A stretch of DNA of 10,287 bases, taken from assembly GCA_023432075.1 (NCBI GenBank), contig JAEYVD010000785.1:1-10287 (forward strand). Reading direction: 5' to 3'. Below the pieces are notes generated by a model that saw only the letters and a list, made by a program, of their open reading frames with translations, was not told the origin of the DNA and did not search any database. Made by a program: the position numbers and the translations under genes. The stretch comes from Pseudomonadota bacterium (GTDB lineage Bacteria; Pseudomonadota; Gammaproteobacteria; Burkholderiales; Burkholderiaceae_B). Each line of letters starts with the position of its first letter. Position 1 is the stretch's first letter. Below, in pieces: positions 1 through 6,862 of the stretch.

Positions 1-281
1 GCCGAGAGCATTTCGCCCATGTTGTGCGGCTGCAGCTGGTACGACTGCACCGACAGCAGCGAATCGACGAACATGCGGTATCCGCGCGGCGTGGGAACAC
101 GGCCGGCGGAGGTATGCGGACTGTGGATCAGTCCCAGCTCTTCCAGGTCCGCCATGACGTTGCGGATGGTGGCCGGAGACAAGTCAAAGACTTTAGATAG
201 CGTCCGCGAGCCGACTGGCTGCCCATCGGCGATGTAGCGTTCTATCAACGCTTTCAGTAAAGCGCGTGCGCGGTCATCCAT
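1..281 (-). CDS. hrcA: HrcA heat-shock transcriptional repressor, N-terminal part (cut by window edge)
   Basis: HrcA is a cytoplasmic repressor that binds CIRCE operators of chaperone genes (groES-groEL, dnaK in many bacteria); its activity depends on GroEL. Only the first 93 codons are here; the rest lies to the left of base 1 (the family is usually about 330-350 residues). The reading begins [20 protein letters not shown] and contains the N-terminal winged-helix segment ([21 protein letters not shown], residues 23-43) and the conserved [14 protein letters not shown] loop (56-69). The ATG at 281 matches the usual family start, but no Shine-Dalgarno sequence precedes it. It is divergent from nadK across 140 bases. 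No CIRCE inverted repeat (TTAGCACTC-N9-GAGTGCTAA) is visible in that gap, so HrcA control of itself is not supported here. Family identity is near certain; memory of Bordetella orthologues supports it. Confidence 0.96.
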   Translation of the reverse strand, partial: MDDRARALLKALIERYIADGQPVGSRTLSKVFDLSPATIRNVMADLEELGLIHSPHTSAGRVPTPRGYRMFVDSLLSVQSYQLQPHNMGEMLS

Positions 282-344
282 AGCGGCTATTTTAGGGAAT
301 CTTTTCAGGTTGAGGCGATTTTTGTCCCGCAACACAATATACGG

Positions 345-355
345 CCCCATATAAT
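345..355 (+). promoter_or_regulatory. Candidate -10 region of the nadK-recN promoter
   Basis: A perfect TATAAT sits at 350-355, overlapping CCCCATAT (345-352), which equals the sigma-32 -10 consensus CCCCATNT. No convincing -35 lies at the right distance: neither TTGACA-like for sigma-70 nor CTTGAA for sigma-32. A start near 362 would give a nadK leader of about 60 bases. The -10 is seen directly; promoter function and sigma-factor choice are inference. Confidence 0.4.
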
Positions 356-365
356 CGGCTAATTG

Positions 366-406
366 GCCCATTCTGGGCGCGTTCAGCTTTGCGGTTTCGC
401 CCTTTT
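366..406 (+). promoter_or_regulatory. Two overlapping hairpins in the nadK leader, possible attenuator
   Basis: GCCCA-TTC-TGGGC (366-378) can form a short hairpin. Its right arm overlaps GGGCG (375-379), which can instead pair with CGCCC (398-402), followed by TTTT (403-406). The two foldings exclude each other, as in an antiterminator/terminator pair, but the stems are only five base pairs and could be chance in GC-rich DNA. Confidence 0.2.
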
Positions 407-421
407 CATTCCTACGCAGCC

Positions 422-1321
422 ATGCATTTTCCTATAGTCGCCCTGATCGGCAGATACCAGGACACCGGCCTGGACACACCGCTGAGAGCACTTGCGCACG
501 CGCTGACGCAAGCGGGCCGCCATGTGCTGATCGATGCGGACACCGCGCGCAATACCGGGCTGACCGAATACCCCATCGCCACACTCGAGGAAATCGGCAA
601 GTCCGCCTCGCTCACGGTGGTCATGGGCGGCGACGGCACCGTGCTGGGCGCCAGCCGCCATCTCGCGCCCTACGGCATGCCGCTGATCGGCATCAACCAC
701 GGGCGCCTGGGCTTCATCACCGACATCGCCCTGCAGGACGCGCACGCCGCGCTTGCCCGGGTGCTCGAAGGCAGCTTCCAGATCGAAGACCGCATGCTGC
801 TCGAAGGCAGCGTGTGGCGCGGCGACCAGAAAATGTATTCGGCGTCGGCCCTGAACGACGTGGTCCTGAACCGCGCCGGCCGCGGCGGCATGATCGAGGT
901 CCGTGTCGAACTGGACGGCGCCTTCATGTACACGCAGCGTGCCGACGGCCTGATCATCGCCACGCCCACCGGCTCCACCGCCTATGCATTGTCGGCCAAC
1001 GGCCCCATCCTGCACCCGGGCATGAACGCCATGGTGCTGGTGCCAGTGGCGCCGCAAACGCTCTCGAACCGGCCCATCGTCATCCCGGACACCGGCGTGC
1101 TCAACATGACGCTCACTGCCATGGGCCGCGTCGAAGTCGGCGCCAGCGTGCACTTCGACATGCAGACCTGGTCCGACCTGCAACCGGGCGACCGCATCGT
1201 CGTGCAGCGCGCGCCGTACACCATCCGATTCGTGCATCCCGAAGGCTACAGCTTCTTTTCCACCCTGCGCCGCAAGCTGCACTGGAACCTGATGCCTGAA
1301 GCCTCCGACAACGTAGAGTAG
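422..1321 (+). CDS. nadK: NAD kinase
   Basis: NadK phosphorylates NAD with ATP to NADP in the cytosol and so supplies NADPH metabolism. The 299-residue protein (family usually 290-305) shows the hallmark GGDG at residues 69-72 with catalytic Asp71, the [12 protein letters not shown] segment that follows it, the ALNDVVLNR segment, and the NAD-binding [16 protein letters not shown] block in the second, beta-sandwich domain. I chose ATG 422 because [16 protein letters not shown] matches the usual family N-terminus. An in-frame TTG at 389 would add 11 residues unlike the family. No strong Shine-Dalgarno is seen before 422. recN begins 13 bases after the TAG stop, so the two are very probably co-transcribed. 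It is divergent from hrcA. Confidence 0.97.
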   Translation: MHFPIVALIGRYQDTGLDTPLRALAHALTQAGRHVLIDADTARNTGLTEYPIATLEEIGKSASLTVVMGGDGTVLGASRHLAPYGMPLIGINHGRLGFITDIALQDAHAALARVLEGSFQIEDRMLLEGSVWRGDQKMYSASALNDVVLNRAGRGGMIEVRVELDGAFMYTQRADGLIIATPTGSTAYALSANGPILHPGMNAMVLVPVAPQTLSNRPIVIPDTGVLNMTLTAMGRVEVGASVHFDMQTWSDLQPGDRIVVQRAPYTIRFVHPEGYSFFSTLRRKLHWNLMPEASDNVE

Positions 1322-1334
1322 TTAGCGCCCCCAC

Positions 1335-2996
1335 ATGCTGCGCACCCTGCACATCCGCGACTTCGTCATCGTCGAACAGACCGAAATCCACTTCGGCCCC
1401 GGCTTCACTGTCTTTTCGGGAGAAACCGGCGCCGGCAAATCCATCCTGGTCGATGCGCTGGCGCTCACCCTTGGCGAACGCGGCGACGCCAGCATGTTGC
1501 GCGAAGGCGCGGCCCGCGCCGACATCACCGCCGTGTTCGACACCCCGGCGGCGCTGCATGCGTGGCTGGCCGAACGCGAAATCGACGCCGACGACGAACT
1601 CTCGCTGCGCCGCGTCATCGATGCGCAAGGCCGCAGCCGCGCCTACATCAACGGCACCCCCGCCACCGTGGCGCAACTGCGCGAACTTGGCGACAGCCTG
1701 GTCGACATCCACGGCCAGCACGCGCACCAGAGCCTGATGCGTGCCGACGCCCAACGCGAACTGCTGGATGCGCACGGCGGCCATGGCGAGCTTCGCCAGG
1801 CGGTTGGCCAGGCATGGAAGCAGTGGCGCGCCCTGGCCCGTCAGCTGGAATCGGCCGAAAAAGACGCCGAGAGCCTGGCCTCCGAACGCGAACGCCTGCA
1901 ATGGCAGGTCGACGAACTGGACCAGCTGAACCTCGGACCGGACGAATGGGAAGCCCTGCAATCCGAGCACACGCGCCTGTCGCATTCGCAATCGCTGCTG
2001 GATGGCGCCTCGCAAATCCTGGAAACGCTGGACGGCGAAGGCGATTCGGCGCATCACCGTTTGACGGCCGCGAACCAGCGCCTGCAGCAGATGCTGCGGC
2101 ACGATCCGGGTCTCAAGGGCGTCCATGACGAACTGGAATCGGCACGCATCGCCATCAGCGAAGCCGTGTCCGACCTGAACAACTACGTCAGCCGGGTCGA
2201 CTTGGACCCGAAGCGGCTCGCCGACGTGGAGGCGCGCCTGGGACTGGTGTTCGAGACCGCGCGCAAATTCCGCACCGAGCCCGATGCGCTATGCGCGCTG
2301 CGCGAATCGCTGCACTCGGAGCTGGCCGCGCTGCAGGCCGCCGGCGACATCGACGCGCTGCGCGCCCAAGCGGCCGCGGCGCAGGCGCAATACGACACGG
2401 TTGCCGCCAAGCTGACGACCGCGCGCCGCAAGGTCGCCAAGGACCTGAGCAAGCAGGTCACCCAGGCCATGCAGACGCTCGCGATGCAGGGCGGCCGCTT
2501 TGAGCCGACTCTTGCGCCGTCCGCGCCGTCCGCGCAGGGCAATGAACAAATTGAATTCCTGGTGGCCGGCCACGCCGGCACCACGCCGCGTCCGCTGGCC
2601 AAGGTTGCCTCGGGCGGTGAACTGTCGCGCATTTCGCTCGCGCTGTCGGTCATCGCCAGCCGCGCGGCGCGCGTGCCCACGCTGATCTTCGACGAAGTGG
2701 ACAGCGGCGTGGGCGGCGCGGTGGCCGAATCCGTCGGCAAGCTGCTGCGCGAACTGGGCGAGCGCCATCAGGTGCTGTGCGTCACCCACCTGCCCCAGGT
2801 GGCCGCGTGCGCCAATAACCAGTTCCTGGTCAGCAAGGCCGAATCGCGCGGCACCACGCGGTCCAGCATCGAACCGCTGGACGCCCCGGCCCGCGTTGAA
2901 GAAATCGCGCGGATGCTGGGCGGCATGAAGCTCACGGCCACCACGCGCGAACACGCGCGCGAAATGCTGGAGGGGTTTGGCCAGACGACGCCTTGA
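1335..2996 (+). CDS. recN: DNA repair protein RecN (SMC-like ATPase)
   Basis: RecN is a cytosolic SMC/ABC-type ATPase that acts with RecA in double-strand-break repair. The 553-residue length equals the E. coli protein. The N-terminal half has Walker A GETGAGKS (residues 29-36) and the DIHGQHAHQSL segment (from 124). The centre is alanine-, glutamate- and arginine-rich and predicted coiled coil (roughly 150-380). The C-terminal half carries the ABC signature SGGELSR (426-432), Walker B LIFDEVDSGVGG (from 450, with Asp453 and Glu454) and the VLCVTHLPQVA switch region. The ATG at 1335 begins the family-typical MLRTLHIRDFVIVE. The Shine-Dalgarno is poor, which fits translation dependent on nadK upstream. 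In E. coli recN is LexA-controlled; I see no LexA box (CTGT-N8-ACAG) in the 13-base gap, so any SOS control would have to act before nadK. A terminator follows 38 bases after the stop. Confidence 0.97.
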   Translation: MLRTLHIRDFVIVEQTEIHFGPGFTVFSGETGAGKSILVDALALTLGERGDASMLREGAARADITAVFDTPAALHAWLAEREIDADDELSLRRVIDAQGRSRAYINGTPATVAQLRELGDSLVDIHGQHAHQSLMRADAQRELLDAHGGHGELRQAVGQAWKQWRALARQLESAEKDAESLASERERLQWQVDELDQLNLGPDEWEALQSEHTRLSHSQSLLDGASQILETLDGEGDSAHHRLTAANQRLQQMLRHDPGLKGVHDELESARIAISEAVSDLNNYVSRVDLDPKRLADVEARLGLVFETARKFRTEPDALCALRESLHSELAALQAAGDIDALRAQAAAAQAQYDTVAAKLTTARRKVAKDLSKQVTQAMQTLAMQGGRFEPTLAPSAPSAQGNEQIEFLVAGHAGTTPRPLAKVASGGELSRISLALSVIASRAARVPTLIFDEVDSGVGGAVAESVGKLLRELGERHQVLCVTHLPQVAACANNQFLVSKAESRGTTRSSIEPLDAPARVEEIARMLGGMKLTATTREHAREMLEGFGQTTP

Positions 2997-3033
2997 ACCT
3001 GCTGCCTACCGGCGCCGCTGTCCCCAACATGCA

Positions 3034-3068
3034 AAAAGCCCCTTCATCCAGAAGGGGCTTTTGCTTTT
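3034..3068. terminator. Bidirectional intrinsic terminator between recN and fur
   Basis: Arms AAAAGCCCCTTC (3034-3045) and GAAGGGGCTTTT (3051-3062) are perfectly complementary around the loop ATCCA. TTTTGCTTTT follows on the plus strand, and five As (3033-3037) precede the stem, so it can also stop leftward transcription of fur, which ends at 3114. It serves converging genes. Confidence 0.92.
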
Positions 3069-3113
3069 GGCTAGGCAGCCGGATGGACCGGCCTCACGGC
3101 TGCCCGCCCGGGC

Positions 3114-3533
3114 TTAGCGGCCTTTGAGGCAGCTGCCGCAGATGCCGTACAGCACCATCGCGTGGCTTTCCAGCGCGAAGGCGTTGTCCTTGGCGATCTT
3201 CTGCTGGCGCTTTTCGATCTCCGGATCCGAGAACTCCACGACCTTTCCGCAGTTGGTGCAGATCAGGTGGTCGTGGTGATCGCCGTCGTTGAGCTCGAAA
3301 ACAGCCTTGCCGCTGTCGAATTGGCTGCGCGCCAGGATGCCGGCCTGCTCGAACTGCGTCAGCACGCGGTAGACGGTAGCCAGGCCGATTTCGACGTTTT
3401 CGCCGATCAGCGCGCGGTAGACGTCTTCGGCGCTCAGGTGCCGTTCACCCGATTTGCGGAAAATATCAAGAATCTTCAGGCGCGGGAAAGTCGCCTTCAA
3501 ACCCATGTTTTTCAGTTCGCTTTGGTCGCTCAT
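3114..3533 (-). CDS. fur: Ferric uptake regulator Fur
   Basis: Fur is a metal-sensing dimeric repressor which, with Fe(II), blocks iron-acquisition genes and adjusts iron homeostasis. The 139-residue protein has an N-terminal winged helix (about 1-84, recognition segment [14 protein letters not shown]) and a C-terminal dimerisation and metal domain. Visible metal-ligand candidates are Glu80, His86/His87, His89, Glu100, His124, and the cysteine pairs Cys92/Cys95 and Cys132/Cys135. I chose the start at 3533 ([18 protein letters not shown]), which matches the family and has GGAGAG at 3544-3549, ten bases upstream. An in-frame ATG at 3569 would add 12 residues atypical of Fur. It is divergent from bamE, an arrangement known in other betaproteobacteria, and converges on the recN terminator. 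Confidence 0.97.
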   Translation of the reverse strand: MSDQSELKNMGLKATFPRLKILDIFRKSGERHLSAEDVYRALIGENVEIGLATVYRVLTQFEQAGILARSQFDSGKAVFELNDGDHHDHLICTNCGKVVEFSDPEIEKRQQKIAKDNAFALESHAMVLYGICGSCLKGR

Positions 3534-3635
3534 GGTGTAATCGCTCTCCGTCCGCGTTGGCATGGGCAAGGACTGGGGTCACCGCAAGCCGGCTCGCCGA
3601 ATTCATGCCGCCTCGCGGAACTATCCTTATGAAAC

Positions 3636-3654
3636 CTTTATGATAACGGTTTTG
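3636..3654. promoter_or_regulatory. Candidate Fur box and promoter in the fur-bamE gap
   Basis: By eye, the 19 bases match the Fur-box consensus GATAATGATAATCATTATC at 11 of 19 positions, with the core ATGATAA intact (3640-3646). It overlaps TATGAT (3639-3644), a 5/6 match to a sigma-70 -10 for rightward bamE transcription. The left half is better than the right half, so it is a borderline site. Both fur and bamE promoters must lie in this 148-base gap. Confidence 0.3.
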
Positions 3655-3681
3655 CTTGCTTCCAAATAATAGGGGCGCGTA

Positions 3682-4224
3682 GTGTCCATGTTTGCACGTA
3701 TTCCCTCCCGCTCTCTGAAGACCGGTTTGGCCGTTGCCGCCCTGGCCGTCGCCTTGGCGGGCTGCACCTCGAACAAGTGGGGCTTCCCGTACAAGGCGCC
3801 GGTCCAGCAGGGTAACTGGATCACGCAGGAACAGGTTGCGCTGCTCCAGCCCGGCATGACCCGCGAACAAGTCCGCTTCGCGCTCGGCAGCCCCACGCTC
3901 ACCAGCGTGCTGCACGCCAATCGCTGGGACTACCCGTATTACTTCAAACCCGGCTACGGCAACCCGCAAGAGCGCAAGTTCACGGTCTGGTTCGAAAACG
4001 ACCGCCTTACACGCTGGGAAGGCGACAAGCAGCCTGACCTGCAGCCCTACCAGATCAACACGCCGAGCGCCGTTGCCGACGAAAAGATCGACCAGCGCCT
4101 GGACCGGGACGAAGCCCGCGCCGAGCAAGAGCAGGACGAACAGAAGCGCGACGCCGACGCCCCCGCCAGCCCGCTCAACCAGTACCCGGGCCAGCCCGGC
4201 ATCGCGCCTGAACCGCTGCGTTAA
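3682..4224 (+). CDS. bamE: Outer-membrane assembly lipoprotein BamE (SmpA/OmlA)
   Basis: BamE is a small outer-membrane lipoprotein of the BAM complex, which folds beta-barrel proteins. The N-terminus is a type II signal peptide with lipobox LAGC (residues 25-28; Cys28 would be lipidated, and Thr at +2 fits outer-membrane sorting). The SmpA/OmlA domain spans about 45-120 and includes [20 protein letters not shown] and [14 protein letters not shown]. The start is GTG 3682 (AGGGG at 3671-3675, six bases away). The ATG two codons later, at 3688, is an alternative that leaves the mature protein unchanged. At 180 residues it is longer than the 113-residue E. coli protein because of a charged Asp/Glu/Arg-rich and then proline-rich tail (about 125-180). 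It is divergent from fur; dapB follows 17 bases after the stop with no terminator between. Confidence 0.94.
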   Translation: MSMFARIPSRSLKTGLAVAALAVALAGCTSNKWGFPYKAPVQQGNWITQEQVALLQPGMTREQVRFALGSPTLTSVLHANRWDYPYYFKPGYGNPQERKFTVWFENDRLTRWEGDKQPDLQPYQINTPSAVADEKIDQRLDRDEARAEQEQDEQKRDADAPASPLNQYPGQPGIAPEPLR

Positions 4225-4241
4225 ATCCAAGGACTTTTTTT

Positions 4242-5033
4242 ATGCGTATTGCTATCGCCGGCGCAAACGGCCGCATGGGTCAGATGCTGATCGAGGCCAT
4301 CCTGAAGACCGACGGCCTGGAACTGGCCGTTGCGCTGGACGTACCGGGCTCGGCCGCGCTGGGCCGCGATGCCGGCGCCACGTTGGGCAAGCAGACCGGG
4401 GTGGCCATCACCGACGACCTGGACGCGCTGGCGGGCGCCGATTGCCTCATCGATTTCACCCGTCCGGAAGGCACGCTCAAGCATCTGCAGGCCTGCGTGA
4501 AACACGGCGTGAAGGCCGTCATCGGCACCACGGGCTTTGACGACAACGGCCGCGCCGCGATCGAGGTCGCCGCGCAAAAGATCGCCATCGTGTTCGCCCC
4601 CAACATGAGCGTGGGCGTCAACGCGACGCTCAAGCTGCTGGACATGGCGGCCCGCATCCTGAACGCCGGCTACGACGTCGAAGTGTTCGAAGCCCATCAC
4701 CGAAACAAGGTCGATGCGCCTTCGGGCACGGCGCTGAAGATGGGCGAGACCATTGCCTCGGCCTGGGATGTCGCGCTGCCCGACGTTGCCACCTGGAGCC
4801 GCCACGGCGACACCGGCGTGCGCAAGCCCGGCACCATCGGCTTTTCGGTGCTGCGCGGCGGCGATATCGTTGGCGATCACACGGTGTCGTTCTGCGGCAT
4901 CGGCGAACGCATCGAGATCACGCACCGCTCGTCCAGCCGGGCCACCTACGCGGAAGGCGCGCTGCGCGCGGCGCGTTTCCTCGAAGGCAAGAGCAACGGT
5001 CTTTACGACATGCAGTCCGTGCTGGGGTTCTAA
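4242..5033 (+). CDS. dapB: 4-hydroxy-tetrahydrodipicolinate reductase DapB
   Basis: DapB is a cytosolic enzyme that reduces the DapA product with NAD(P)H to tetrahydrodipicolinate, a step on the way to diaminopimelate (peptidoglycan) and lysine. The 263-residue protein (E. coli 273) starts with the nucleotide-binding GANGRMG (residues 7-13) and contains IGTTGF and APNMSVGVN. The catalytic block is [20 protein letters not shown], with His152, His153 and Lys156 corresponding to E. coli His159, His160 and Lys163, and the substrate-binding SGT. ATG 4242 has AAGGA at 4229-4233, eight bases away. It is probably co-transcribed with bamE and ends at a terminator 16 bases after the stop; murB converges. 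Confidence 0.97.
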   Translation: MRIAIAGANGRMGQMLIEAILKTDGLELAVALDVPGSAALGRDAGATLGKQTGVAITDDLDALAGADCLIDFTRPEGTLKHLQACVKHGVKAVIGTTGFDDNGRAAIEVAAQKIAIVFAPNMSVGVNATLKLLDMAARILNAGYDVEVFEAHHRNKVDAPSGTALKMGETIASAWDVALPDVATWSRHGDTGVRKPGTIGFSVLRGGDIVGDHTVSFCGIGERIEITHRSSSRATYAEGALRAARFLEGKSNGLYDMQSVLGF

Positions 5034-5049
5034 GTCCCGGCGCCAAAGC

Positions 5050-5074
5050 AAAGGACCCCACGGGGTCCTTTTTT
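5050..5074 (+). terminator. Intrinsic terminator of bamE-dapB
   Basis: AAAGGACCC (5050-5058) pairs perfectly with GGGTCCTTT (5063-5071) around the loop CACG, and Ts continue to 5074. It touches the TGA stop of murB on the other strand (5074-5076). In the leftward sense the tail is TTTGCTTT, so it may also stop murB, more weakly. Confidence 0.9.
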
Positions 5075-6141
5075 CATGCCTGCAAGACTGTGCCCGGTCG
5101 CACCACGACGGGCTCGGGCTCCAGGTGCACGCCATAGCGATCGGCCACCGCATCCTGCACCGCGCGCGCCAATCCCATGATGTCCGCGGCGGTGGCGCCC
5201 CCGCGATTGACGAGCACGAGCGCCTGACGGTCATGCACGCCCGCCGCACCCAGCGCCCTTCCCTTCCAGCCGCACTGATCGATCAGCCAGCCGGCGGCCA
5301 GCTTGTAGCGGCCGTCCGCCTGCGCGTACGACACCAGGCCAGGAAAGCGCTGGGCCAACGCGTCTCGCTGCGCGGCGGGCACGATGGGATTCTTGAAAAA
5401 ACTGCCGGCGTTGCCCGTGACCGCGGGATCGGGCAGCTTGGCGCGCCGGATCTCGCACACCGCTTCGAATACGTCGCGCGCACTGGGCGATGCGCCCGAT
5501 AGCCGCGGATGGCGTTGCAGATCGGGATATTCCAGGACCGGTCGCCACGGCCGCGGCAAGGCAAAGCGCACGCCCACGATGATCCAGCGCCCGGGCGCGT
5601 CATGCTTGAACACGCTATCGCGGTACGAGAACCGGCAATCGGCCGCGCGCATTTCCACAAACCGTGCCTCGCGCACATCCCAGGCCGTCAGGCTGTGAAG
5701 GCGTTCCTGCAGCTCGACGCCATAGGCGCCGATGTTCTGCACGGGCGCAGCGCCCACGGTGCCCGGGATCAACGCCAGATTTTCCAGGCCATCCCAGCCC
5801 TGCGCAACGCAGGCCGATACGAATCCATGCCAGCTTTCGCCCCCCGCGGCTTCGACGATCCACGCGTCCGGCCGCGATTCCAGCAGACGCACTCCCTGGA
5901 AGGACACGCGTGCAACCAATCCGGGCACGCGCTCGGGCAGCACCACGTTGCTGCCGCCGCCCAGCACGAGCAGCGACGACGCCGCTTGCGCAAGGACGGA
6001 CAAGGCGGGCAGCTGCGCGGGCTCGCGCAGCGCGACGAACGCATCGGCCCGGGATGCCAGCCCCAACGTATTCAGGCCAGTGAGGTCCTGCACGGTCGGA
6101 GACAAGGAATCGGGCGCGGATCCCGCGAAGGAATTTGACAT
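5074..6141 (-). CDS. murB: UDP-N-acetylenolpyruvoylglucosamine reductase MurB
   Basis: MurB is the cytosolic FAD enzyme that reduces the enolpyruvyl product of MurA with NADPH to UDP-N-acetylmuramate, the second committed step of peptidoglycan synthesis. The 355-residue protein is type I (E. coli 342). It has the FAD-binding LGGGSNVV (from residue 60) and [15 protein letters not shown] (127-141). SYRDSVFK (172-179) holds Arg174. [10 protein letters not shown] holds the proton-donor Ser247 (E. coli Ser229). Glu343 in EPEPVV corresponds to E. coli Glu325. ATG 6141 is the first start before the conserved [14 protein letters not shown]; no good Shine-Dalgarno is seen, so the exact start within the first 15 residues is not secure. 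It converges on dapB and diverges from the tRNA cluster. Confidence 0.96.
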   Translation of the reverse strand: MSNSFAGSAPDSLSPTVQDLTGLNTLGLASRADAFVALREPAQLPALSVLAQAASSLLVLGGGSNVVLPERVPGLVARVSFQGVRLLESRPDAWIVEAAGGESWHGFVSACVAQGWDGLENLALIPGTVGAAPVQNIGAYGVELQERLHSLTAWDVREARFVEMRAADCRFSYRDSVFKHDAPGRWIIVGVRFALPRPWRPVLEYPDLQRHPRLSGASPSARDVFEAVCEIRRAKLPDPAVTGNAGSFFKNPIVPAAQRDALAQRFPGLVSYAQADGRYKLAAGWLIDQCGWKGRALGAAGVHDRQALVLVNRGGATAADIMGLARAVQDAVADRYGVHLEPEPVVVRPGTVLQA

Positions 6142-6204
6142 GTGTGCTACGGGGTATGCTATAGTTTCTGTCTTCGCTCAGTTTACTTGATTGAGTGCTT
6201 GACC

Positions 6205-6223
6205 CGATTTACAGCGTAAATCG
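6205..6223. repeat. Perfect 19-bp palindrome upstream of tRNA-Gly promoter
   Basis: CGATTTAC (6205-6212) and GTAAATCG (6216-6223) are exact complements around AGC. It lies between murB and the first tRNA-Gly promoter, centred about 64 bases before the presumed start. This is typical of a dimeric regulator site; there is no T-tract, so it is not a terminator. Bases 6214-6228 also fit the degenerate Fis consensus GNNYRNNWNNYRNNC. Confidence 0.5.
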
Positions 6224-6242
6224 CAGCCAGCCAGACCGGCTC

Positions 6243-6271
6243 AGGACAAGCTCAAAAAATCGTGCTAGACT
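6243..6271 (+). promoter_or_regulatory. Promoter of first tRNA-Gly gene
   Basis: AGGACA (6243-6248) and TAGACT (6266-6271) are spaced 17 bases apart, each 4/6 to the sigma-70 consensus. The GC-rich discriminator GCGCGCC follows, as expected for stringently controlled stable-RNA promoters. Start would be near 6278, leaving a leader of about 70 bases. Confidence 0.55.
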
Positions 6272-6346
6272 GCGCGCCTTCTGATCGATAACCAAGTTGG
6301 TCAGAGTGAATAAGAAAAGCGGTTCTGGGCAGTTTACGGAACCAAT

Positions 6347-6422
6347 GCGGGAGTAGCTCAGTTGGTAGAGCGCAACCTTGCCAAGGTTGAGGTCGCGAGT
6401 TCGAGACTCGTCTCCCGCTCCA
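6347..6422 (+). tRNA. glyT: tRNA-Gly (anticodon GCC), copy 1
   Basis: The acceptor stem is GCGGGAG with CTCCCGC, discriminator T, and encoded CCA at 6420-6422. The anticodon stem CAACC/GGTTG encloses TTGCCAA with GCC at 6380-6382. The T arm contains GTTCGAG. The 76-base gene is identical to the copies at 6638 and 6863. It appears to be its own transcription unit, with a promoter at 6243-6271 and a terminator at 6471-6491. The symbol is a generic label only. Confidence 0.98.
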
Positions 6423-6432
6423 GATTTTGATG

Positions 6433-6457
6433 TGCAGCGGTTTTTCATATCGCTGCA
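6433..6457 (+). repeat. Hairpin between tRNA-Gly 1 and its terminator
   Basis: TGCAGCG (6433-6439) pairs exactly with CGCTGCA (6451-6457) around an 11-base loop, with no T-tract. It lies in the 3' trailer and could guide 3'-end processing; this is inference. Confidence 0.45.
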
Positions 6458-6470
6458 GATCGTTGAAGCA

Positions 6471-6491
6471 AGGGCCGAAAGGCCCTTTTTT
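6471..6491 (+). terminator. Intrinsic terminator of tRNA-Gly copy 1
   Basis: AGGGCC-GAAA-GGCCCT is followed by a run of Ts to 6491. The GAAA tetraloop, GC stem and U-tract make a classical terminator 48 bases after the tRNA. Confidence 0.92.
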
Positions 6492-6532
6492 CATGCCTGA
6501 AGAACCGGGCTCGCCAACGCAGGCGGATCGGC

Positions 6533-6560
6533 TTGATGGATGAAAAAATTAATGTATACT
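6533..6560 (+). promoter_or_regulatory. Promoter of second tRNA-Gly gene
   Basis: TTGATG (6533-6538; 4/6) and TATACT (6555-6560; 5/6) are 16 bases apart. The following CTCGCCTCGC is GC-rich like a stable-RNA discriminator. It lies downstream of the terminator at 6491, so the second tRNA-Gly is independently transcribed. Confidence 0.6.
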
Positions 6561-6637
6561 CTCGCCTCGCTGATCGGCCAGCCGCAAGAATTCTCAAGAT
6601 TCAAACGGACCCTCAGCGATGCGGTCAGTGTGCAAAT

Positions 6638-6713
6638 GCGGGAGTAGCTCAGTTGGTAGAGCGCAACCTTGCCAAGGTTGAGGTCGCGAGTTCGAGACTC
6701 GTCTCCCGCTCCA
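6638..6713 (+). tRNA. glyT: tRNA-Gly (anticodon GCC), copy 2
   Basis: Base-for-base identical to the copy at 6347: same acceptor stem, anticodon GCC at 6671-6673, encoded CCA at 6711-6713. Identity extends five bases past CCA (GATTT) into the trailer shared with copy 1, consistent with tandem duplication. No terminator is seen before copy 3, so it may be co-transcribed with it. The symbol is generic. Confidence 0.98.
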
Positions 6714-6728
6714 GATTTCGGTCTGCAG

Positions 6729-6756
6729 TGCAAAGACCCTTAAAAGCATGTACAAT
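6729..6756 (+). promoter_or_regulatory. Weak candidate promoter before tRNA-Gly copy 3
   Basis: TACAAT (6751-6756; 5/6) is a good -10, but the best -35, TGCAAA (6729-6734), matches only 3/6, with 16-base spacing. Copy 3 may use this, or read-through from the promoter at 6533, or both. Confidence 0.35.
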
Positions 6757-6820
6757 CGCTTTCTTTGCTGAACAGCCCTGATACCAATACAGGCTTTCAC
6801 TAAAAGCAAATTAAGCAGTG

Positions 6821-6859
6821 GCAAAGCTGTACCGCAAAGCAGTACAGCAAAGTAGTACC
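6821..6859 (+). repeat. Three tandem 13-bp repeats abutting tRNA-Gly copy 3
   Basis: The units are GCAAAGCTGTACC (6821-6833), GCAAAGCAGTACA (6834-6846) and GCAAAGTAGTACC (6847-6859), consensus GCAAAGYWGTACM, ending three bases before the tRNA. GCTGTAC (6826-6832) and GTACAGC (6842-6848) from neighbouring units form a perfect seven-pair hairpin in the tRNA leader. No such repeat lies before copies 1 or 2. Confidence 0.85.
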
Positions 6860-6862
6860 CCC

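Noticed and set aside
389..421. Upstream TTG start for nadK adding 11 residues
   Set aside because: The extension is not part of the NadK family N-terminus; [10 protein letters not shown] from ATG 422 is.
282..421. CIRCE operator expected near hrcA
   Set aside because: Read on both strands; no TTAGCACTC/GAGTGCTAA inverted repeat is present in the gap.
383..1282. Long open frame (299 codons) on the minus strand opposite nadK
   Set aside because: nadK on the plus strand is unambiguous. The antisense frame is His/Asp/Val/Gln-rich with no recognisable domain, as is common opposite high-GC genes.
1113..2126. 337-codon open frame on the minus strand across nadK and recN
   Set aside because: It spans two real plus-strand genes and their junction, has skewed composition and shows no motif; a GC-bias shadow.
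3534..3569. Upstream ATG for fur adding 12 residues
   Set aside because: Fur proteins start near the MSDQSELK position, and the GGAGAG ribosome-binding site serves the ATG at 3533.
3466..4230. 254-codon minus-strand frame opposite bamE and the fur start
   Set aside because: It crosses the fur-bamE promoter gap and the well-supported bamE lipoprotein; no plausible domain.
4221..5249. 342-codon minus-strand frame opposite dapB and the end of murB
   Set aside because: It overlaps catalytic motifs of dapB and the murB 3' end and runs through the terminator at 5050-5074; no conserved features.
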